Below, piece after piece: positions 1 through 7,178 of a stretch of 45,363 nt of DNA. Every line of letters starts with the position of its first letter. Within the stretch, counting starts at the first letter, position 1. The position numbers and the translations under genes were made by a program. Below the pieces are notes generated by a model. That model was not told the DNA's origin, searched no databases, and saw only the letters and a list, made by a program, of their open reading frames with translations. Origin of the DNA: Lachnospiraceae bacterium (GTDB lineage: Bacteria > Bacillota > Clostridia > Lachnospirales > Lachnospiraceae). The stretch lies in contig CAAGQC010000008.1 in the NCBI GenBank assembly GCA_900771995.1, forward strand, positions 1 to 45,363, read 5' to 3'.

Positions 1-99
1 CCTCGCTTATGTACCGCTACGCTCTGCTTCCGAAGCGAAAGCGGGTCTGATGGCCTTACCCCCAATGCGGGCTACAGGGACGTTCCGCTAACTTTCCAG
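1..99. other. Left edge, nothing recognised
   Basis: No supported gene is visible here. Both strands contain frequent stops in all frames, apart from very short open stretches. It may be the end of a gene or of an intergenic region that continues to the left of the window. Confidence 0.4.
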
Positions 100-129
100 T
101 TGCTTTCCCAGTATTCTCGCTCCGGTAGA

Positions 130-158
130 TTGCCAATTTCCCCGGATTCTTCTATACT
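130..158 (+). promoter_or_regulatory. Predicted sigma-A promoter of the XRE regulator
   Basis: TTGCCA at 130-135 and TATACT at 153-158 are separated by 17 bp. They lie 40 bp upstream of the AGGAGG ribosome binding site (188-193) of the following regulator gene. Read by eye from consensus; no start site is known. Confidence 0.5.
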
Positions 159-198
159 GAAATCAAATATTCAGACTATGAAGGGGCAGGAGGTACAC

Positions 199-810
199 AT
201 GGATAAGGTCAAAATGGGAACTTTCATCAAGGAACAGCGGATAGCTCTTGGAATGACGCAGCAACAGCTGGCCGAACAGTTACATATTACGAACAAGGCA
301 ATCTCCCGTTGGGAAACCGGCAATGCTTACCCCGACATTGCTCTGTTGGACGATCTGGCGGCTGCGCTGTCGGTATCGGTCGAGGAGCTTTGCCGCGGCG
401 AAAAGCTTGCCCTGCCCTCTGCGGACACCAATACACTTCTGAGTGATGTCATCACCGAGGCAAAACAACAGAAAAAAGACAGAGCCGCGAAGTGGCTTCG
501 CATCCTCTGTCTCAGTATTTTTTCCGTGATCCTTCTTGCATTTCTCTTCTTTGCCGGTGCTTTCTTATTTATACAAAATGAAGCAAATTTAGACGAAGCA
601 CTCTTCACCCTGGCTTTGGGTGCCTTTGCCATCGGGCTTATGCTTTTCCGGTACGGAATTCCGATCCTTCTGCTCGCCATCGCTCTGCCGCCGTTACTTC
701 GCAGACGCCCCCGGCAGCCGGCGGAGACCATCGTCTGTATCCTGCTGTCGGTTCTGTCCGTCCTCTGGCTGATCTTTGGCGGACACTTTCTCTGGTTCCA
801 GTTATTCTAG
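199..810 (+). CDS. XRE-family HTH regulator with C-terminal membrane helices
   Basis: The protein (203 aa) begins with a Cro/C1-type helix-turn-helix at about residues 8-62, including the typical SRWETG recognition segment. A short charged linker (KQQKKDR) follows, then three hydrophobic stretches that look like transmembrane helices in the last 100 residues. The reading frame is open from position 100, but ATG 199 is chosen because AGGAGG sits at 188-193, 5 nt before it. XRE proteins with membrane tails are common in Firmicutes and are thought to couple envelope signals to transcription. The target here is unknown. The downstream neighbour is convergent, so the gene is probably monocistronic. 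Confidence 0.8.
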   Translation: MDKVKMGTFIKEQRIALGMTQQQLAEQLHITNKAISRWETGNAYPDIALLDDLAAALSVSVEELCRGEKLALPSADTNTLLSDVITEAKQQKKDRAAKWLRILCLSIFSVILLAFLFFAGAFLFIQNEANLDEALFTLALGAFAIGLMLFRYGIPILLLAIALPPLLRRRPRQPAETIVCILLSVLSVLWLIFGGHFLWFQLF

Positions 811-885
811 CCTTTCCATCGTTTTGCTTAATCTTTCCGTCCGTTGACGACGGCAGAATAAACATCAAAAGCATTTTATTTCTAA

Positions 886-2418
886 TTATTTTCCAAACAA
901 AGTGCTGAAAAGCCCTCTCTTGATGACCTGGGCGCCGGTGTTGATCAGCTGGCGCTCGATCTGGGCCTGTCTGCGTTCCGCCGCCTTTTCCTTCTTTTTC
1001 TGGGCGGCTTCCCACTCTTTCTGTTTCTGCTTTACGGCGGATTCCTGCAGTTTTGCCTGCTGCTTTGCCAGCGCTTCCTTGTCTTTCTCCAGCTGTGCCC
1101 TCTCTGCGGCCAGCTGTGCTGCCTTCGCTTCATGTTCCATGGTTCCTGTCAGCACTTCATAGGCGGAGATATTGTCCACCGCCTCATCGTAGCGCCCCAT
1201 GCCATCCCGCGCCATCAGATTCCTGCGCTCCGTCTCATCCACCGGTCCCATAAAGCTCTGGGGACAGATGATGGAGGTACGCTGAGCAATTCCCGGCACA
1301 CCATTTTCATCGAGGAAAGAGGTCAGCGCTTCGCCCACGCCCAGTTCCATGATGACTTCCTCTGCCTTAAAAGCAGGATTGGCCCGCAGGGACTGTGCTG
1401 CTGCCCGGACGGCTTTCTGCTCCGCGGGAGTATATGCCCGCAGGGCATGCTGTACCCGGTTACTTAACTGTGCCAGCACGGAATTCGGGATATCGCTGGG
1501 ACTCTGGGTCACGAAATAGATACCCACACCCTTGGAGCGGATCAGCTTCACCACCTGTTCGATCTTCTGCACCAGTATTTTGGGGGCATCTGCAAATAAC
1601 AGATGTGCCTCATCGAAGAAAAATACCAGCTTCGGCTTCTCCAGATCTCCCGCTTCGGGAAGCTTCTGGAATAACTCCGACATCATCCATAGCAGGAAGC
1701 TGGCGTACAGGGTGGGATTCTGCACCAGTTTTACGCAGTTCAGCACATTGACAATGCCCTTGCCGTACACATCCGTGCGCATCCAGTCATAGATATCCAG
1801 ATCCGGTTCCCCGAAAAAGAGGTCTCCACCCTGATTTTCCAGAGGAAGCAACGCCCGCAGGATGCCGCCTACGGACTGTTTGGAGATACTTCCGTAGGTG
1901 GTCAGATATTCGTCCTTGTGCTCTGCCACATAATTCAATAAAATGCGCAGATCCTTCAGATCAATGAGGAGCAGTCCCTTATCATCTGCGATCCGGAAGA
2001 CAATATTCAGTACTCCTTCCTGTGCCGCAGTCAGCCCCAGGATCCGGGACAGCAGTTCCGGTCCCATATCGGAGATCGTGGCTCTCACCGGATGGCCGCC
2101 CTCCTGATAGATGTCCCAGAAGCAGACCGGATAGGCTTTGTAGGAAAAGCTGTCGCGGATACCGAATTTATCGATCCTCTTATCCATGGATTCCGAAGCC
2201 ACACCGGCCGTGGCAATGCCGGAGACATCTCCCTTCACGTCACACAAAAATACCGGAACTCCCGCATCCGAAAAAGATTCCGCCATGGCTTTCATGGTAA
2301 TGGTCTTGCCGGTGCCGCTGGCTCCCGCGATCAGACCGTGGCGGTTACTCATATTCAGCTGCATATTCACCCGCTGTCCGTCTGCCAGTCCCATATAGAT
2401 CTGTCCGTCTGTATACAT
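886..2418 (-). CDS. HerA-like P-loop ATPase (DUF853/YjgR family)
   Basis: A 510-aa protein with Walker A GASGTGKT at residues 32-39 and Walker B LVFFFDEAH with D269 and E270. The layout matches the DUF853 (YjgR) branch of the HerA/FtsK-type ATPases, which are usually single-domain bacterial proteins of about 500 aa. The last 75 residues (about 430-505) are a Lys/Glu/Gln/Ala-rich coiled coil. The start is supported by a purine-rich GAGGATGAGGG site before ATG 2418. HerA proper works with NurA in DNA end processing, but no NurA or Mre11/Rad50 gene is nearby, so a DNA translocase role is only inferred. Upstream lie three phased direct repeats (2466-2578). Confidence 0.85.
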   Translation of the reverse strand: MYTDGQIYMGLADGQRVNMQLNMSNRHGLIAGASGTGKTITMKAMAESFSDAGVPVFLCDVKGDVSGIATAGVASESMDKRIDKFGIRDSFSYKAYPVCFWDIYQEGGHPVRATISDMGPELLSRILGLTAAQEGVLNIVFRIADDKGLLLIDLKDLRILLNYVAEHKDEYLTTYGSISKQSVGGILRALLPLENQGGDLFFGEPDLDIYDWMRTDVYGKGIVNVLNCVKLVQNPTLYASFLLWMMSELFQKLPEAGDLEKPKLVFFFDEAHLLFADAPKILVQKIEQVVKLIRSKGVGIYFVTQSPSDIPNSVLAQLSNRVQHALRAYTPAEQKAVRAAAQSLRANPAFKAEEVIMELGVGEALTSFLDENGVPGIAQRTSIICPQSFMGPVDETERRNLMARDGMGRYDEAVDNISAYEVLTGTMEHEAKAAQLAAERAQLEKDKEALAKQQAKLQESAVKQKQKEWEAAQKKKEKAAERRQAQIERQLINTGAQVIKRGLFSTLFGK

Positions 2419-2465
2419 TGTTATCCCTCATCCTCTCTTTTTCTATATCATCTATAGAACTCTTC

Positions 2466-2578
2466 TCTGTACCCTCGCTTGACACATTTACTGGGTATAA
2501 AGCCTCTTTTCTTGCTATCTGTACCCATTGCCGTCAAATGTGCCGGGCATATAACAATCTTGGGAGTTCTCTGTACCC
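2466..2578. repeat. Three TCTGTACCC direct repeats at exact 52-bp period
   Basis: TCTGTACCC occurs at 2466-2474, 2518-2526 and 2570-2578, each start 52 bp from the last, about five helical turns. They fill the gap upstream of the HerA-like gene, and the third ends just short of the stop of the NimA-like gene. On the minus strand they read GGGTACAGA. The spacers share only scattered identity. They could be stacked operator sites on one helix face or the remains of a tandem duplication. Confidence 0.6.
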
Positions 2579-2579
2579 A

Positions 2580-3071
2580 CTATGCCTTTTTGAAGCGTCT
2601 CTTCCCGGTCATGTGCTCTACTTTCAGGCAGAAGACCTCTGTCATAGCCATGACTTCCGGACGGAAGACAAAGCCCTCCGTTCTGTCGGGATAATATTGC
2701 CTCATCAGCAGATCCAGCGCTTTCTGTTTCTCGGCATCCGACAGGATCTCTATTTTCCCCTGACCAATCACACTTTCGTATTCCATGGTGCACTGACAGC
2801 CGTCTTCCTTCTCCGACAGCACCAGTCTGTGGGAGCAGTCCATTTCAAAGCTTGCTCTTGTATCCTTGCGGATCAGATCATACTTTTTTCCCTCTTTTGC
2901 CCCGTGAAAATAGAGCGTCACGCTGCTGTCCTTTTCTTCCAGCCCGAAATTTAAGGGCAGGAGATACGGGTAGCCCTCCTCATCATTCAATGCCAGTCTA
3001 CAGACATCGCACCGTTTCATAACATCTATCATTTCCGAAAACTCTGTAATTTCACGATCCTTACGGCGCAT
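2580..3071 (-). CDS. Pyridoxamine 5'-phosphate oxidase-like flavin-binding protein (NimA-like)
   Basis: A 163-aa protein with the split-barrel fold typical of the PNPOx-like/NimA family: an N-terminal VMKRCDVCRLAL segment, a YPYLLPLNFG strand, then LYFHGAKEGKK, a known flavin-contacting region in this family. Members bind FMN or haem, and some reduce nitroimidazoles. The open frame continues upstream, but ATG 3071 is chosen because AGGAGGA lies a few bases before it. The gene diverges from the TraX-like gene. The substrate is unknown; a general flavin reductase role is more likely than drug resistance. Confidence 0.8.
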   Translation of the reverse strand: MRRKDREITEFSEMIDVMKRCDVCRLALNDEEGYPYLLPLNFGLEEKDSSVTLYFHGAKEGKKYDLIRKDTRASFEMDCSHRLVLSEKEDGCQCTMEYESVIGQGKIEILSDAEKQKALDLLMRQYYPDRTEGFVFRPEVMAMTEVFCLKVEHMTGKRRFKKA

Positions 3072-3191
3072 TGTGTTTCCTCCTATACAGTCTCCTCTTT
3101 CTGTCGATATCATTCCATTCAGCATGCAGTGCAGCGTATGAATACCGGGCCAGACCGCCATTACAATTTCATATACTGTACCACAGTTATA

Positions 3192-3220
3192 TTTACTATA
3201 GCGCATAAACAGGATATAAT
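3192..3220 (+). promoter_or_regulatory. Predicted sigma-A promoter of the TraX-like gene
   Basis: TTTACT (3192-3197) and a perfect TATAAT (3215-3220) with a 17-bp spacer, about 25 bp before the start codon region. Transcription would begin near 3227. Confidence 0.6.
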
Positions 3221-3247
3221 GCAACTATAATCCTTCCGAAAGGAGCT

Positions 3248-4033
3248 ATGAAAGGAGTTCTCATTTTGCAAAATAAACCATCCCGTTTTCCCGTATTTCC
3301 TCCGGATCTCAGCGCCTTGACGCTGCATGTTCTCGCCATGTTGTTCATGTTCTGCGATCACCTGTGGGCCACCCTCGCCGGAGATGCCTGGTGGCTGACC
3401 GGGATCGGCAGACTGGCATTTCCCATGTTCGCCTTTTTCCTGGTGGAAGGTTTCTTCCATACCCATGTCAGGAAAAAATACTGTATACGCCTGCTTCTGC
3501 TGGCCCTCCTGTCAGAGTTTCCCATTAACCTTATGTACAGTGGCCTCCTGTTCTATCCCTATCACCAGAATGTGATCTGGACACTGCTTACAGGCTTTCT
3601 GTGTATCTGGCTTATGGATAAACTTCGAAAAAAATGCCCGGTCTGGCTCTGGATACCAGCAGTCCTTCTGATCTCTGCCATTGGCTATGTGCTGGCAACC
3701 CTTCTCATGTTTGACTATTACGGTGAAGGAGTCCTGACAGTCATTGTCTTCTATCTCTTCCATGGAAGAAAATGGTGGCAGCTGTTGGGGCAGTTTGCCG
3801 GGCTCTACTGGATCAATGTTGTACTGCTGGCCGGAATGCAGATCCCGGTACAGCTTTTCAGTCACTCCTTTGAAATCCCAGAACAGGGACTGGCTCTGCT
3901 GTGTCTGCCGCTTCTATGGTGCTACCACGGAAGGCAGGGGGCACATAACCGTAAGATCCAGCTTGCCTGCTATGCCTTTTATCCGGTGCATATGCTGATA
4001 CTGGGAATCCTGTCGAAGTTGGTCTTTCACTGA
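3248..4033 (+). CDS. TraX-family membrane protein
   Basis: A 261-aa protein with about seven to eight hydrophobic helices and the TraX signature: an N-terminal LSALTLHVLAMLFMFCDHLW helix, then GRLAFPMFAFFLVEGF, and a C-terminal FYPVHMLILG. TraX of F plasmid N-acetylates pilin; chromosomal homologues in Clostridia are widespread and of unknown substrate. ATG 3248 has AGGAG only 2 nt away. The in-frame TTG at 3266 has AAGGAG at a better 8-9 nt distance and may be the real start. No conjugation genes are nearby, so transfer is not implied. Terminators follow at once. Confidence 0.8.
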   Translation: MKGVLILQNKPSRFPVFPPDLSALTLHVLAMLFMFCDHLWATLAGDAWWLTGIGRLAFPMFAFFLVEGFFHTHVRKKYCIRLLLLALLSEFPINLMYSGLLFYPYHQNVIWTLLTGFLCIWLMDKLRKKCPVWLWIPAVLLISAIGYVLATLLMFDYYGEGVLTVIVFYLFHGRKWWQLLGQFAGLYWINVVLLAGMQIPVQLFSHSFEIPEQGLALLCLPLLWCYHGRQGAHNRKIQLACYAFYPVHMLILGILSKLVFH

Positions 4034-4036
4034 AAA

Positions 4037-4060
4037 AGCCACCTCAATAATGAGGTGGCT
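4037..4060. terminator. Palindromic hairpin after the TraX-like gene
   Basis: Perfect 10-bp arms AGCCACCTCA and TGAGGTGGCT around a 4-nt loop. An almost identical hairpin lies at 6529-6551, so the ptb-buk pair is bracketed by two copies. Confidence 0.6.
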
Positions 4061-4069
4061 GCGCCTGTT

Positions 4070-4114
4070 AAAACCGGGCGGCTTTCCATTTATCATGAAA
4101 AGCCGCCCGGTTTT
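4070..4114. terminator. Bidirectional rho-independent terminator
   Basis: Stem CCGGGCGGCTTT (4074-4085) pairs with AAAGCCGCCCGG (4099-4110). It is flanked by AAAA on the left and TTTT on the right, so it can end both the TraX-like gene (+) and buk (-), which converge here. Confidence 0.85.
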
Positions 4115-4143
4115 ATCCATCCTTTATAAGGCTGTGCTGTATT

Positions 4144-5211
4144 TTAATATTGCTTTACCTGCTCTTCGCCGTTCATGACACGCAGTGCCCCCTGTGCCAG
4201 AGCTAACAGCTCGTCCTCACCGGGATATACGGTCACGGGAGCAATCCAGCCGCATCTCTCTTTCAGTTTAGCCACTACGTCCTCACCGTATGCGATACCT
4301 CCGGTGATAATGATCTGGTCTACCTTACCGTTCAGAACACAGGCCATAGCGCCGATGTCCTTGGCTACCTGTAACAGGAATGCCTGTTTTACCTCTGCTG
4401 CCTTGGCATCACCTTCGTTGGCACGCTTGGTTACCTCACGCATATCGTTGGTACCCAGATAGGAATTCAGGCCGCCCTTGCCGATCAGTTTTGCACTGAT
4501 CTCCTTCTCGGTATATTTTCCGGAGAAGCACATTTTTACCAGTGCCGCACAGGGAACGCCGCCTGCACGTTCGGGAGAGAATGCACCGTCGCCATCGAAT
4601 GCACTGAATACATCTACGACCTTGCCATCCTCATGTGCGCCTACAGATACGCCGCCGCCCATATGAACAACTACCAGACGTAAGGACTCGTAAGGCTTTC
4701 CTGCCTCTTTTGCATATCTCTTGGCAACAGCCTTCTGGTTCAGTGCATGGAAGATACTGCCTCTGGGGATCTCTTCCAGACCGGAATATCTTGCGATAGG
4801 CATCAGTTCGTCTACTACAACGGGATCTACGATATAAGAGGGAACGCCAATCTCATCGCCGATCTCTCTTGCCAGAATACCGCCCAGATTGGAAGCATGC
4901 TGCCCCTGTACACCTACTTTAAGATCCTCCAGCAGATCATCGGTTACGGCATAAGTACCGCTGGGGATGGGCTTTAACAGGCCACCACGTCCTACGATCA
5001 CGTTGAAGCTCTTCAGGTTGCAGTTTTTCTCTGCCAGAAGATCGGTAATGATCTTCTTACGGAAATCCTTCTGCTCGAAAATAGTATCGTATTTGGAGAT
5101 CTCCTCGGTAGAATGTCTCAGAGTTTCTTCAAATAATAAGGTCTCATCCTCAAATACACCGATCTTGGTGGAGGTGGAACCGGGATTAATAACCAGACTC
5201 TTGATTGCCAT
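4144..5211 (-). CDS. buk: Butyrate kinase
   Basis: A 355-aa ASKHA-fold kinase that converts butyryl phosphate and ADP to butyrate and ATP in the cytoplasm. The N-terminal LVINPGSTSTKIGVFEDE phosphate-binding loop, VVVHMGGGVSVGAH and the late IIITGGIAYG segment are typical of Buk. The length (about 355) and the TLRHS motif separate it from acetate kinase (about 400 aa). An open frame extends 39 codons upstream, but AGGAGG sits 5-10 nt before ATG 5211. The gene lies 120 bp after ptb on the same strand, so the two form the usual ptb-buk unit. It completes the pathway whose upper part is at 27.4-33.6 kb. Confidence 0.95.
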   Translation of the reverse strand: MAIKSLVINPGSTSTKIGVFEDETLLFEETLRHSTEEISKYDTIFEQKDFRKKIITDLLAEKNCNLKSFNVIVGRGGLLKPIPSGTYAVTDDLLEDLKVGVQGQHASNLGGILAREIGDEIGVPSYIVDPVVVDELMPIARYSGLEEIPRGSIFHALNQKAVAKRYAKEAGKPYESLRLVVVHMGGGVSVGAHEDGKVVDVFSAFDGDGAFSPERAGGVPCAALVKMCFSGKYTEKEISAKLIGKGGLNSYLGTNDMREVTKRANEGDAKAAEVKQAFLLQVAKDIGAMACVLNGKVDQIIITGGIAYGEDVVAKLKERCGWIAPVTVYPGEDELLALAQGALRVMNGEEQVKQY

Positions 5212-5331
5212 TATGTGTTTCCTCCTGTTTTCACTCTTATGATTTACCGCTTTATCCACTACGGCATCTATCCCTGCCGACAGCAGTTCACTCGCAGCTT
5301 CCGCAGCGACATCTATAATGATATCCATAGC

Positions 5332-6249
5332 TTACTGCTGATTCTTTTTCATTTCCTCTGCCACAACTGCTGCCAGTGCCAGAGAGTATACCTTGGTCTC
5401 GAAGGTATCGGAACGGCTGGTCAGGACTACGGGTACCTTGGTACCGGTCAGGATGCATCCGTTCTTTACTTTTACCATATGTACGATAGCCTTGTATACC
5501 AGATTGCCGGCATGAATATCCGGGAACAGCAGGACATCAGCATCGCCCTGGATCTTACGGTTGGTTGCTCCCTTGTGCTTTGCAGCCTCGGGATCGATAG
5601 CCAGATCCAGAGACAGAGGTCCGTCTACGATACAGCCGGGAATCTGTCCCTCTTCGCACATTTTGGTCAGTTCTGCTGCATCCAGAGTAACGGGCATCTT
5701 GGGGTTCACAACTTCTACAGCTGCCAGAGGTGCTACCTTGGGCTCTGCAACGCCGCAGGCATTACATACCGGAATGGTGTTCTTGATGATCTGTACCTTC
5801 TCCTCCAGAGTAGGATAAGTCATAAATGCAACATCGGTCAGGAACAAAAGTCTGTCAATGCCGGGAATCTCGAATACGCATACATGAGACAGGGTTCCGC
5901 CGGTACGAAGACCTACTTCCTTGTTCAGTACACTCTTTAAGAAATTCTTGGAATCGATCAGACCCTTCATATACATATCTGCACGACCGTCATGGGCCAG
6001 CTTGACAGCCTTCATGGAAGCTTCGATCATATCCGGCTCGTTGATGATCTCATAATCGGTCAGATCCATGTTTAGTCCGGCTGCGATCTCACGGATCTTC
6101 GCCTCATCACCTACCAGAATCGCATCTGCGATGCCCAGTCTCTTGGCTTCATGTACTGCTTCCAGTACTGCACTGTCCTGTGCAACGGAGACTGCAACGG
6201 TCTTTTTCCCACACTCTTTTACTTTTGCTACGATGTCATCAAAATTCAT
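5332..6249 (-). CDS. ptb: Phosphate butyryltransferase
   Basis: A 305-aa member of the phosphate acetyl/butyryltransferase family. It turns butyryl-CoA and phosphate into butyryl phosphate and CoA. It starts MNFDDIVAKVKECGKKTVAV and contains YMKGLIDSKNFLKSVLNKE, GGTLSHVCVFEIPG and GPLSLDLAIDPEAA, all typical of Ptb; the length matches (about 300). ATG 6249 is preceded by a weak GGAAGAAA site. An in-frame extension to 6327 runs into hairpins and has no ribosome binding site. The promoter is about 230 bp upstream and leaves a long structured leader. Buk follows 120 bp downstream. Confidence 0.95.
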   Translation of the reverse strand: MNFDDIVAKVKECGKKTVAVSVAQDSAVLEAVHEAKRLGIADAILVGDEAKIREIAAGLNMDLTDYEIINEPDMIEASMKAVKLAHDGRADMYMKGLIDSKNFLKSVLNKEVGLRTGGTLSHVCVFEIPGIDRLLFLTDVAFMTYPTLEEKVQIIKNTIPVCNACGVAEPKVAPLAAVEVVNPKMPVTLDAAELTKMCEEGQIPGCIVDGPLSLDLAIDPEAAKHKGATNRKIQGDADVLLFPDIHAGNLVYKAIVHMVKVKNGCILTGTKVPVVLTSRSDTFETKVYSLALAAVVAEEMKKNQQ

Positions 6250-6476
6250 TTTCTTCCATTCCTTTCCGCCCCTTCGCAAGGCTTCCAACAGCCCCAGACA
6301 TTCGCAAAATCGTGCGATAAATCGCACTCTCCGCTGCTTTGCAGCTATTTTTGCTCATATCTGTGACGGTGACTCTATTCGAGTCACCCAGAATCAGCCA
6401 ATACTGCTATTTCCATGCGAGCATGGCAATAGCAGTCTCGCCCGGTTCTGCTGTTTTCTGAATAGTCACTCTAATC
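6250..6476 (-). promoter_or_regulatory. Long structured 5' leader of ptb-buk
   Basis: If the promoter at 6483-6511 is right, the mRNA has a leader of about 226 nt. It holds at least four hairpins: ACTGCTATT plus CCATGC arms (6403-6418 with 6421-6436, one mismatch), GGTGACTC/GAGTCACC (6368-6375 with 6381-6388), GCTGC/GCAGC (6333-6345) and GTGCGA/TCGCAC (6312-6327). The segment 6460-6469 can also pair with 6369-6380, excluding the second hairpin, so two folds are possible. It may be a regulatory RNA or a dispersed palindromic repeat. No known riboswitch class was recognised. Confidence 0.5.
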
Positions 6477-6511
6477 GTTAAAATAATAACACACTGGAAT
6501 ACAAAAATCAA
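6475..6511 (-). promoter_or_regulatory. ptb promoter with Rex-like operator over the -10 box
   Basis: On the minus strand TTGATT (6506-6511) and TATTAT (6483-6488) are 17 bp apart, with TGT before the -10 (extended -10). The 18-bp palindrome at 6475-6492 matches 11 of the 14 fixed positions of the Rex consensus TTGTTAA-N4-TTAACAA and covers the -10 box. Rex senses NADH/NAD+ and is known to control fermentation genes in clostridia. No rex gene is in the window. Confidence 0.55.
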
Positions 6512-6528
6512 GCTACTATGACAAATAT

Positions 6529-6551
6529 AGCCACCTCTAAATGAGGTGGCT
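6529..6551 (-). terminator. Palindromic hairpin at the end of the HAD gene
   Basis: Arms AGCCACCTC (6529-6537) and GAGGTGGCT (6543-6551) around a 5-nt loop. The last codons and the stop of the HAD gene lie inside it. It is a near copy of the hairpin at 4037-4060. The minus-strand tail (ATATTTGTC) is only moderately U-rich. Confidence 0.5.
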
Positions 6552-7178
6552 GATATCTGCCAGAGTCGGTACGCAGGCGTACAGACATTTTCTTAAGTTT
6601 TCATCCGGCTGTGTCTGGTCCGGTACCATGACGACCTTGCAGCCGGCACGGTAGGCACTCATGACTCCGTTGGGGGAATCTTCCACCGCCATGCACTCCT
6701 CCGGTGCCAGACCAAGCTGCTCGCAGGCATAGAGATAAATGTCCGGAGACGGCTTGCCTTCCGCTACCATAGTGGCAGAGATCAACTTTTCAAAATAGGG
6801 CCTGAGTCCTGTAAGCGCCAGATATTTTTCCGTCCGCTCCAGATCTGTCGCTGTGGCAACCGCTGTGGTGATGTGTCTTTTTTTCAGATCTTCCAAAAGC
6901 TCCACGGCACCGGGCTTGCACTGAATGCCGTCTCGGTCCAGAGCCTCCTCCATCATTTCTTTTCGCCTGTTGCGCACCGCATAATAATCAAAATCTTCCC
7001 CGTACCAGGCCTTGAGCTGCCTGGGGGCAAAGGGCCTGCCCAGGCTGCGCATCGTAAGCGCCTGCTCATCCGTCATGGAATAACCGCAGGCTGCCAGTGC
7101 CTTCGGCCAGAAAATACGGTAATATTTTTCGGTATCGATCAACGTACCGTCCATATCAAACAAAACTGCCTGAATCAT
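6537..7178 (-). CDS. HAD-superfamily phosphatase (beta-phosphoglucomutase-like)
   Basis: A 213-aa HAD subfamily I hydrolase. Motif I is FDMDGTL with nucleophile D8 and acid/base D10, a helical cap follows, motif II is in TAVATATD, and the later motifs are GKPSPDIY and VEDSPNG. Such proteins dephosphorylate small sugar phosphates or interconvert them; the substrate cannot be read from sequence. Its ATG shares an A with the stop of the preceding GLUG gene (TAATG), so translation is coupled and the gene is the third member of the MMPL-GLUG-HAD operon. The stop lies inside a palindrome. Confidence 0.85.
   Translation of the reverse strand: MIQAVLFDMDGTLIDTEKYYRIFWPKALAACGYSMTDEQALTMRSLGRPFAPRQLKAWYGEDFDYYAVRNRRKEMMEEALDRDGIQCKPGAVELLEDLKKRHITTAVATATDLERTEKYLALTGLRPYFEKLISATMVAEGKPSPDIYLYACEQLGLAPEECMAVEDSPNGVMSAYRAGCKVVMVPDQTQPDENLRKCLYACVPTLADISHLI

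Noticed and set aside
837..851. Terminator hairpin after the XRE regulator
   Set aside because: The CCGTC/GACGG stem is short and lacks a following T-run.
3248..4033. Evidence of conjugation from the TraX-like gene
   Set aside because: No other transfer genes are nearby; TraX-like genes are common on clostridial chromosomes.
4144..5211. Acetate kinase
   Set aside because: The protein is about 355 aa with Buk-specific motifs and lies after ptb, so butyrate kinase fits better.
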